28,487 bases of DNA from an uncultured Collinsella sp. (GTDB lineage: Bacteria > Actinomycetota > Coriobacteriia > Coriobacteriales > Coriobacteriaceae). The notes beneath the pieces were generated by a model, which made no database searches, was not told the origin of the DNA, and saw only the letters and a program-made list of their open reading frames with translations. The stretch spans positions 1 through 28,487 of the forward strand of contig UQTN01000012.1 of the NCBI GenBank assembly GCA_900543945.1. Direction: 5' to 3'. Shown piece by piece: positions 22,590-28,487 of the stretch (positions within the stretch are counted from its first letter, which is position 1; every line of letters begins with the position of its first letter). The position numbers and the translations under genes are program-made.

Positions 22590-24252
22590 AGCTGATGTTC
22601 GACACGCCGAGCGCGCATTTGACGCCCAGGCGCTCCTTGCACAGGGACATGGCGCGCAGAATCTGCTCGGCCTGGCGTTGATTGGTCGAGGCGGTCATGA
22701 CCAGGCAGTCGATGAGGATGCGGTCCGGGCCGATGCCGTAGCGGGCGGCCTCGGCCACGATGCGCTCGGCGATGGCGAAGCGGGCCTCGGCGGTATCGGG
22801 GATGCCGCCTTCGTCGAGCGTAAGGCCGACGACGTTGGTGCCGTAGTGGGCGACCAGCGGAAAGATCTCATCCATGATCTGCTGCTTGCCATTGACCGAG
22901 TTGATGATGGGCTTGCCGGCGTAGCGACGCACAGCGGCCTCGACGGCGGCGGGATCGGTGGAGTCGATCTGCAGCGGCAACAGCGTGGAGCCTTGGAGCT
23001 GCTCGGTCGCCTGCTGGATAATCTTGACCTCGTCGATCTCGGGCAGGCCCACGTTAACGTCCAAGATGTCGGCGCCCTGTTCTTGCTGGCTGATGCCCTG
23101 GCTCACGACGTAGTCCAGGTCGCCGTCGCGCAGGGCCTGCTGCAGGCGCTTTTTGCCGGTGGGATTGATGCGCTCGCCGATGACGGCAATCTTGTGGCCG
23201 TCGCAGGGGAGGTCCACCACGGTCTGGGCGCTTGTGACCGACATGCTGGGCTTGCGGTGGCGCGGACTGGGCGTGTGGTTATCGATAAGCGTGCGCAAGG
23301 CGGCCATGTGCGCCGGCGTGGTGCCGCAGCAGCCGCCCACGACGCTCACGCCGTCCTCAATCATGCCGGCGACGGCCTCGGCGTATTCGGGTGCCTGGAT
23401 ATCAAAGACGGTATTGCCGTCATCGTCCACGCGGGGCAGTCCCGCATTGGCCTGCACCATAACGGGCTTGTCCGTAACGGTGAGCATACGCGCGGCGAGT
23501 CCTCGGAGCTCGGCCGGGCCCTGGCTGCAGTTGATGCCCAAAACGTCGGCGCCGATGGCGTCGAGGGTGATGGCGGCGACCTCGGGGCTCGTGCCCAAGA
23601 AGGTGCGGCCGTCTTCCTCAAAGGTCATGGTGGCAAAGACGGGCAAGTCGGAATTCTCGCGGCAGGCGAGGACTGCCGCCTTGATCTCGGCAAGGTCGGT
23701 CATGGTTTCGATAATAAAGAGGTCGACGCCCGCAGCGACGCCGGCGCGCACTTCCTCGGCAAAGAGATCGTAGGCCTCGTCGAAGCTGAGGGTGCCCAGG
23801 GGGCGCAGCAGCGCGCCGATGGGGCCGATGTCGCCGGCGACGTAGCGGGCGCCAGCCTCGCGAGCGCAGGTGACGGCCGCGGCAAAGACGTCTGCCACGG
23901 TGGCAGCACCGTCGAGCTTGTGCGCGTTGGCGCCAAAGGTGTTGGCGGTGATCACGTCGCATCCGGCCTCGACGTACTGACGCTGGATGTCGGTGATGAC
24001 CTGGGGCTCCTCAAAGTTGAGCAGCTCGGGTAGGGCGCCGGCCTTCATGCCAGCTGCCTGCAGCATGGTGCCCATGCCGCCGTCGAACAGCAGGTGCCCC
24101 GTGCCCTCGATAGCGGCGCGCAGGCGATCGTCCTTAATGTGCAGGTCGTCGATCGTGCGCGTCTTGTACGCGGCGCCGTTGCGACGGGCGGCATCAACAG
24201 GCGCCGCCAACGCAGCGCCGTCAGAATCATGAGTGATAAGCGGAGTAAACAT
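22462..24252 (-). CDS. metH: metH 5' part: homocysteine and pterin modules
   Basis: This open frame gives 596 residues, of which about 1-562 are true MetH. The zinc-binding cysteines of the homocysteine module are all present: C242 in GINCSQGP and C308-C309 in GGCCGTTP. The pterin-binding module begins at about 355 with AVIGERINPTGKKRL and includes DVNVGLPEIDE, PLQIDSTDP, PIINSVNG and LIDCLVMTAS. The last 34 residues are out-of-frame sequence. The ATG at 24252 follows AGGAGCCCTCG, and 9 nt separate it from the activation-protein gene. If translated alone it might still bind both substrates but could not carry the methyl group on B12. Confidence 0.75.
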   Translation of the reverse strand: MFTPLITHDSDGAALAAPVDAARRNGAAYKTRTIDDLHIKDDRLRAAIEGTGHLLFDGGMGTMLQAAGMKAGALPELLNFEEPQVITDIQRQYVEAGCDVITANTFGANAHKLDGAATVADVFAAAVTCAREAGARYVAGDIGPIGALLRPLGTLSFDEAYDLFAEEVRAGVAAGVDLFIIETMTDLAEIKAAVLACRENSDLPVFATMTFEEDGRTFLGTSPEVAAITLDAIGADVLGINCSQGPAELRGLAARMLTVTDKPVMVQANAGLPRVDDDGNTVFDIQAPEYAEAVAGMIEDGVSVVGGCCGTTPAHMAALRTLIDNHTPSPRHRKPSMSVTSAQTVVDLPCDGHKIAVIGERINPTGKKRLQQALRDGDLDYVVSQGISQQEQGADILDVNVGLPEIDEVKIIQQATEQLQGSTLLPLQIDSTDPAAVEAAVRRYAGKPIINSVNGKQQIMDEIFPLVAHYGTNVVGLTLDEGGIPDTAEARFAIAERIVAEAARYGIGPDRILIDCLVMTASTNQRQAEQILRAMSLCKERLGVKCALGVSNISFGLPARPLLFGCRLRRGPGRPHHEPGLQALYGHRLQLSRPER

Positions 24253-24261
24253 CGAGGGCTC

Positions 24262-25050
24262 CTAATGGCTGGAATAGCAGGTGGTGTGGGCGGCGCGGAA
24301 GCGGCAGTGCTCGCGCATGCGGCAGATAGTGCAGGTGGGGCGGCTCTGGGCGTCGTGGACCTCGCCGTCGAACAGACCGATCACCGCGGTCACGCTCTTG
24401 GTGGGCATGAGCAGGTTGGTGGGTGTGACGGTAAGCCCGATGAGCCGCGTGGCGTTGAGCGCAGCCACGATTGAGCGCTGGGCCGTAAGCGGGCAGTCGC
24501 CATAGCCGGGACTGAAGCGCCAGTTGCCGGCGAGCCCGTGTGCGGCGGCCGCAGCCTTGACTTGCTGGTCCATCTGCTCGACGGCGGCCTCCACGTAGGC
24601 GGAGCATGCGGCGTCGAGCACGGCTCCCTCTAGGGGCTGCTGAGCTCCCGTGGTGCGCAGACGGCGTTCGGCGTCCATGCCGAGGGTGCATGCCATGAGT
24701 GCGGCAAAGCGGGCGTCTTTGAGGTGGCGATAGATATCGCGACCGCGCAGTTCAACGTTGGTGCCGACTAAGCGAATGCAGGGCTCGCCCTGTTCATCGA
24801 CGCCCGTGGCATCGATGGCAAATATGCGGCGCACGCCACGGGGCTCAATGTCCAGCTCCAGACGCTCAACGACAAGCTCAATACGCTGCGCTAGCTCGGG
24901 CTCAATCTGCTGGCCGCCGTAGCCCAGATACCGCAGCATCTCGGCACGGTCGACACGAGGGTGGTGGGCAGCGTCGATACGGTAAAGCGCCGGCGACGCA
25001 AGGTCGGCCGGCACTTCTACAACGGTTGTATCGACGTGCGGTTTTTCCAT
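24262..25050 (-). CDS. Standalone MetH activation-domain protein
   Basis: This 262-residue protein corresponds to the C-terminal reactivation domain of long MetH proteins, encoded separately as in Thermotoga-type systems. The hallmark is RFSPGYGDCPLTAQRSIVAAL, the AdoMet-binding RFSPGY region. The domain supplies the methyl group of SAM for reductive remethylation of oxidised cob(II)alamin. The C-terminus adds a cysteine cluster, TCTICRMREHCRFRAAHTTC, which could hold a metal or Fe-S centre for electron delivery. That function is an inference. Its ATG overlaps the metF stop by one base (TAATG), and metH follows after 9 nt, so the three form one operon. Confidence 0.85.
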   Translation of the reverse strand: MEKPHVDTTVVEVPADLASPALYRIDAAHHPRVDRAEMLRYLGYGGQQIEPELAQRIELVVERLELDIEPRGVRRIFAIDATGVDEQGEPCIRLVGTNVELRGRDIYRHLKDARFAALMACTLGMDAERRLRTTGAQQPLEGAVLDAACSAYVEAAVEQMDQQVKAAAAAHGLAGNWRFSPGYGDCPLTAQRSIVAALNATRLIGLTVTPTNLLMPTKSVTAVIGLFDGEVHDAQSRPTCTICRMREHCRFRAAHTTCYSSH

Positions 25051-25922
25051 TACCCCAGGCGCTCCATAATGGTCGCGGCGATTGCAGGACGGTTCATAGT
25101 GTACAGGTGCAGACCGTCGGCACCGTGCTCCTTAAGGTCGCAAAGCTGACGAGCAGCATAATCTACACCGGCCGCCTGCAGGCTCTCGGGGTCGTTCTCG
25201 TACTTGGCGAGGATCTTGATGACGGGGGAGGGCAGCGACGCGCCGCACATAAAGACCATGCGGCTGATCTGCGACTTGCCCATAAACGGCATGATGCCCG
25301 CGGTGATGGGCACGGTGATGCCGGCCTTGTCGGCGAGCTCGCGGAAGCGATAGAAGCACTCGTTATCAAAGAAGAGCTGTGTCACAAAGAAGCTTGCGCC
25401 GGCATCTTGCTTTTGCTTGAGGTGCTCGACCGAGAGGTTGAGATCCTCGCAGGCAATGTGACCCTCGGGGTAGGCTGCGGCGCCAACGCAAAAGCCGGCG
25501 TCGACGAGCTCGGGGATGAGGTCACGGGCGTAGACGTAGTCGGAGGCGGGCTTGTCGTCCTCAGTCGCGCCAGCGGGCAGGTCGCCGCGCAGGGCCAGCA
25601 CGTTTTCCACGCCGGCGGTGCGATACTCGTCGATCTTGGCGGCGATATCGGCATGTGTGCGGCCAACGCAGGTGAGGTGCGCTACCGAGGGCGTATCGAA
25701 TTCGCTCGTAATCATATGTGCAATGGGGGCGGTGGTGGCACCGTTACCCGAGCCGCCAGCGGAACAAGTGACCGAGACAAAGCTCGGTGAAAGCTTGCAC
25801 AGGTTGCCTGCCACCTCGCGAGCCGTATCGAGGGTAAGCTCGCCCTTGGGCGGGAACATCTCAAACGAAACGGGAGTGGTGCCCTGGGATGCTGCCTGCT
25901 TAAAAACCTCGTCGACGCGCAT
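25050..25922 (-). CDS. metF: Methylenetetrahydrofolate reductase
   Basis: MetF reduces 5,10-methylene-THF to 5-methyl-THF, the methyl donor for MetH. The 290-residue TIM-barrel flavoprotein has SFEMFPPK with the catalytic glutamate E21, the FAD/folate-binding LRGDLP with D114, HLTCVGRTHADI, and FFVTQLFFDNECFYRF. AAAGGAG lies 6 nt before the ATG. It is first in the minus-strand metF - activation protein - metH operon, so the operon supplies methyl-THF, the methyltransferase and its repair factor together. Upstream is a 422-nt divergent region shared with the glutamine synthetase gene. Confidence 0.95.
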   Translation of the reverse strand: MRVDEVFKQAASQGTTPVSFEMFPPKGELTLDTAREVAGNLCKLSPSFVSVTCSAGGSGNGATTAPIAHMITSEFDTPSVAHLTCVGRTHADIAAKIDEYRTAGVENVLALRGDLPAGATEDDKPASDYVYARDLIPELVDAGFCVGAAAYPEGHIACEDLNLSVEHLKQKQDAGASFFVTQLFFDNECFYRFRELADKAGITVPITAGIMPFMGKSQISRMVFMCGASLPSPVIKILAKYENDPESLQAAGVDYAARQLCDLKEHGADGLHLYTMNRPAIAATIMERLG

Positions 25923-26344
25923 ATCGTGCTCCTTTAGATGCTTTAGTGCGATGTGTTAAGGATTCTACAGCACCGCTGTGCCACGGTGGAGTTTTACTCG
26001 CGATTTAGGGATACCAATCAAAGATGCCTTGCTATCGGCATTGCCTATAGCAGAGCGGGCAATGTAGGAAAGGGCTATATTGAATGGTATCTGATGCGAA
26101 ATACCAGTTAATAAAGCCCCATCCCAAATTGACTACCCTTAAACTATGGGGAGAGGTCTGCAATTTATACAGTTGATTGGCCATTAAGGGCGGCAGCGCC
26201 GCTGTGATGCGGTAACCTCATTGATTGGTTTCGCGACAGCAACATAACGGTAATGTCGCGGAAACACGGCGAGTCTAAGCTATGACTCGTTCGTTAGTAA
26301 TCAACACCGCATCTCACGCGGTGCCGATACGAAGGGAGTTCCGT
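25923..26344. promoter_or_regulatory. Divergent regulatory region between metF and the glutamine synthetase gene
   Basis: The region holds no gene. It contains ATACCA half-sites at 26011-26016 and 26101-26106 and the reverse TGGTAT at 26085-26090; the last two form a 6-bp inverted repeat spaced by 10 nt. Nearer the glutamine synthetase gene are hairpins CGCGACA/TGTCGCG (26232-26238 with 26254-26260) and CACCGC/GCGGTG (26305-26310 with 26318-26323), the latter just before the ribosome binding site. Candidate boxes such as TTGACT at 26129-26134 lack a good partner. I see no SAM or cobalamin riboswitch. Confidence 0.4.
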
Positions 26345-28432
26345 ATGGCCGATCTTACTGACCGCTTCGGGACCATGGTGTTCTCTGAGGAAGTCATGAA
26401 GGACTACCTCCCCAAGGACATTTGGAAGCGCCTTGCTGCAACCCTCGAGGACGGTGAGCCGCTCGACCTGGATGTGGCCAACGCCGTTGCCCACGCCATG
26501 AAGGTCTGGGCCATCTCCAAGGGCGCGACGCACTACGCGCACTGGTTCCAGCCGCTTTCGGGCATTACTTCCGAGAAGCACGACAGCTTCCTCGAGCCCA
26601 ACCACGACGGCACCGCCATTACCAAGTTTACGGGCAAGAACCTCATCCAGGGCGAGCCCGATGCCTCCAGCTTCCCCAACGGCGGTCTGCGTGCCACCTT
26701 CGAGGCCCGTGGCTACACCGCTTGGGATCCCACCAGCCCCGCTTTTATCAAGGACGATGTCCTGTGCATCCCCACGGCTTTCTGCTCCTACACGGGCGAG
26801 GCCCTGGACAAGAAGACCCCCCTGCTGCGCTCCATGACCGCGCTCTCGCGTGAGTCTAAGCGCGTTTTGGCGCTGTTTGGCAAGACCCCCAAGAAGGTTG
26901 TTCCTTCCGTGGGCGACGAGCAGGAGTACTTCCTGATCAAGAAGGACGCTTACCGCAAGCGCAGGGACCTGGTCATCACCGGCCGCACCCTCTTTGGTGC
27001 TGCTCCCTGCAAGGGCCAGGAACTCGAGGAGCACTACTTTGGCGCTATCCGCCCTACCGTCTCGGCCTATATGAAGGACCTGGACGATGAGCTATGGGCA
27101 CTTGGTATTCCCGCCAAGACCAAGCACAACGAGGTCGCTCCTTGCCAGCATGAGCTCGCCCCTGTCTATGGCGAGGTCAACGAGGCCATCGACCAGAATC
27201 TGGTCATGATGGAGAAGATGAAGCTCATCGCCTCCCGTCACGACTTGGTCTGCCTGCTGCACGAGAAGCCCTTCGAGGGCATCAACGGTTCGGGCAAGCA
27301 CAACAACTGGTCGCTTGGCACCGAGTCCGAGAACCTGCTCGACCCGGGCGACACCCCGCTCGACAACCTGCAGTTCATCGTCTTCCTCACCGCGGTGATC
27401 GAGGCCGTCGATAACTATCAGGAGCTCTTGCGTGCCTCCGTTGCCTCGGCCGGCAACGATCATCGTCTGGGCGCCAACGAGGCTCCTCCGGCGATTATGT
27501 CTATCTTCCTGGGCGACCAGCTTACCGAGGTCGTCGAGAAGATCATCGATGGCAAAGCTTCCGTCCATGCCACGCGCGGCGTGCTCGACCTGGGCGCCGA
27601 TACCCTGCCCAAGCTGATGCAAGACAACACCGACCGCAACCGCACCTCCCCGTTCGCCTTCACTGGCAACAAGTTCGAGTTCCGTGCCTGCGGCTCTGAG
27701 CAGAACGTCTCCGACTCCAACCTGGTGCTCGATGCCGCCGTGGCCAAGTCGCTCAAGTCCTTCGCCGACGCACTCGAGGGTACGCCCGAGGATAAGTTCC
27801 AGGACGCCGCGCTCGAGTACTGCAAGAAGGTGCTGACCGATCACCAGCGTATCCTGTTCTCCGGCGACGGTTACTCCGACGAGTGGCCCATCGAGGCCGA
27901 GAAGCGTGGCCTTGCCAACAACAAGACTACGGCCGACGCCCTGCCCGCCTTTGTTTCCGATAAGGCTATCGCGCTCTTTGAGGAGACGGGCGTCCTGACC
28001 CGCGCCGAGGCCCAGTGCCGCTACGACTGCAAGCTCGAGAAGTACAACAAGCTCATGAACATCGAGGCTACCACGATGATTCGCGAGGCGCGTCGTACCT
28101 ATCGCCCGGTCATTACCGCCTACGCCACCAAGGTCGCTAAGGGCCTTGAGACTATTCGTGCCGCCGGTGCTGAGGCCGCCATGCAGTGCGAGCAGAACAC
28201 GCTCAACAAGCTCTGCAACGGCATCACCGCCATCAACGACTCCATCAAGGCGCTCGACGCCGTGCATCAGAAGGCCGAGGCCCTCGATGGCCAGGAGCAG
28301 GCCAATGTGTATGCGCACGAGGTCGTTCCCGCTATGGATACGCTGCGCGCCGCCGTGGATGCCATGGAGGAGATCGTGGCAGCCGACTACTGGCCGGTTC
28401 CGACCTACGACGACATCCTGTTCTACGTGTAG
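26345..28432 (+). CDS. glnN: Glutamine synthetase type III
   Basis: The 695-residue product is a type III glutamine synthetase, larger than GlnA type I and typical of Bacteroides, clostridia and Coriobacteriia. It makes glutamine from glutamate, ammonia and ATP. Visible markers are the N-terminal FGTMVFSEEVMKDYLP, the active-site PSVGDEQEYFLI, KHNEVAPCQHELAPVYGEVN, the ATP-site EKPFEGINGSGKHNNWS, and RTSPFAFTGNKFEFRACGS. I chose ATG 26345 because AAGGGAG lies upstream and the family start MADLTDRFG follows. The longer frame from 26282 has no ribosome binding site. Its leader contains hairpins that may serve regulation. The gene ends at 28432 with a terminator at the window edge. Confidence 0.95.
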   Translation: MADLTDRFGTMVFSEEVMKDYLPKDIWKRLAATLEDGEPLDLDVANAVAHAMKVWAISKGATHYAHWFQPLSGITSEKHDSFLEPNHDGTAITKFTGKNLIQGEPDASSFPNGGLRATFEARGYTAWDPTSPAFIKDDVLCIPTAFCSYTGEALDKKTPLLRSMTALSRESKRVLALFGKTPKKVVPSVGDEQEYFLIKKDAYRKRRDLVITGRTLFGAAPCKGQELEEHYFGAIRPTVSAYMKDLDDELWALGIPAKTKHNEVAPCQHELAPVYGEVNEAIDQNLVMMEKMKLIASRHDLVCLLHEKPFEGINGSGKHNNWSLGTESENLLDPGDTPLDNLQFIVFLTAVIEAVDNYQELLRASVASAGNDHRLGANEAPPAIMSIFLGDQLTEVVEKIIDGKASVHATRGVLDLGADTLPKLMQDNTDRNRTSPFAFTGNKFEFRACGSEQNVSDSNLVLDAAVAKSLKSFADALEGTPEDKFQDAALEYCKKVLTDHQRILFSGDGYSDEWPIEAEKRGLANNKTTADALPAFVSDKAIALFEETGVLTRAEAQCRYDCKLEKYNKLMNIEATTMIREARRTYRPVITAYATKVAKGLETIRAAGAEAAMQCEQNTLNKLCNGITAINDSIKALDAVHQKAEALDGQEQANVYAHEVVPAMDTLRAAVDAMEEIVAADYWPVPTYDDILFYV

Positions 28433-28466
28433 GATTGGGACAACATACCGTCACGGTTGAAAGCCG

Positions 28467-28487
28467 GGGTCCGCATTACGCGGACCC
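28467..28487 (+). terminator. Terminator hairpin of the glutamine synthetase gene, cut by the window end
   Basis: GGGTCCGC (28467-28474) pairs perfectly with GCGGACCC (28480-28487) around a 5-nt loop. The T tract, if any, lies beyond the window. Confidence 0.6.

Larger units (their letters stand above)
21705..24252 (-). pseudogene. metH: Cobalamin-dependent methionine synthase, disrupted by a frameshift
   Basis: Read across two frames, this locus encodes a short MetH of about 845 residues: homocysteine module, methyltetrahydrofolate (pterin) module, then cap and B12 modules. The first frame is correct to about residue 562, at 22567. The second takes over with FLAAAFGAGLDAPIMNPGS. The expected LN-x-x segment between GLPARPL and FL is missing, which fits a deletion of about 8 or 11 nt in the GC-rich run at 22566-22585. 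Either the gene is inactive, two proteins are made, or this is an assembly error. The activation domain is not fused; it is encoded by the preceding gene in the operon. Confidence 0.8.

Noticed and set aside
22560..22590. Programmed ribosomal frameshift in metH
   Set aside because: A +1 slip at CTT-TTT-G would join the frames but still lack the conserved LN-x-x residues, so a deletion explains the data better.
20802..24033. Long plus-strand open frames opposite the UPF0210 and metH genes
   Set aside because: They are antisense shadows with glycine, valine and aspartate bias and no family similarity.
25923..26344. SAM or cobalamin riboswitch upstream of metF
   Set aside because: No B12-box or SAM-box core sequence can be seen on the minus strand.

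Overview
The window reads as high-GC actinobacterial gut-anaerobe chromosome, most likely Coriobacteriia and probably Collinsella or a close relative. This is an inference from gene content (type III glutamine synthetase, a short three-module MetH with a separate activation protein, a UPF0210 protein, a very large STAND/SARP-type regulator), codon use and dense packing. No rRNA gene or other species-level marker is present.

Left part (1-8.5 kb, accessory-like): an AraC-family regulator is transcribed divergently from two consecutive ABC half-transporters. These are followed by a DUF6110-like small membrane protein and a P1B-type metal ATPase behind their own promoter and an 18-bp dyad. The set looks like a metal or siderophore handling locus. 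Next come a RelB/DinJ-like antitoxin and PIN-domain toxin pair with a repeated operator-like palindrome, and a convergent gene of unknown function.

Middle (9-15 kb): the tmRNA gene ssrA is complete. A 0.6-kb gene-free stretch follows, holding two 52-bp direct repeats exactly 200 bp apart, each carrying a reversed copy of the tmRNA T-arm, and a 62-bp-period tandem repeat. A patatin-like lipase comes next, then housekeeping genes: rplM-rpsI, glmM, a glucose-type PTS EIIA and nagB. GlmM and NagB both act on glucosamine phosphates, so this block links sugar uptake control with amino-sugar and cell-wall precursor supply.

Right part (15-28.5 kb): a 999-residue regulator has a MalT-like P-loop at the N-terminus and a SARP-type winged helix plus BTAD region at the C-terminus. 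Genes on the minus strand follow: yhbY, a SAM methyltransferase and a UPF0210 protein. Between the last two lies a perfect 32-bp inverted-repeat element. A methionine/one-carbon operon (metF, MetH activation protein, metH) is also on the minus strand, and metH is broken by a frameshift between its pterin and B12 modules. A divergent type III glutamine synthetase closes the window.

The most unusual items are the 32-bp inverted-repeat element, the ssrA-adjacent repeat field, the broken metH, the DUF6110/P-type ATPase locus with its dyad, and the C-terminal placement of the DNA-binding domain in the large regulator.
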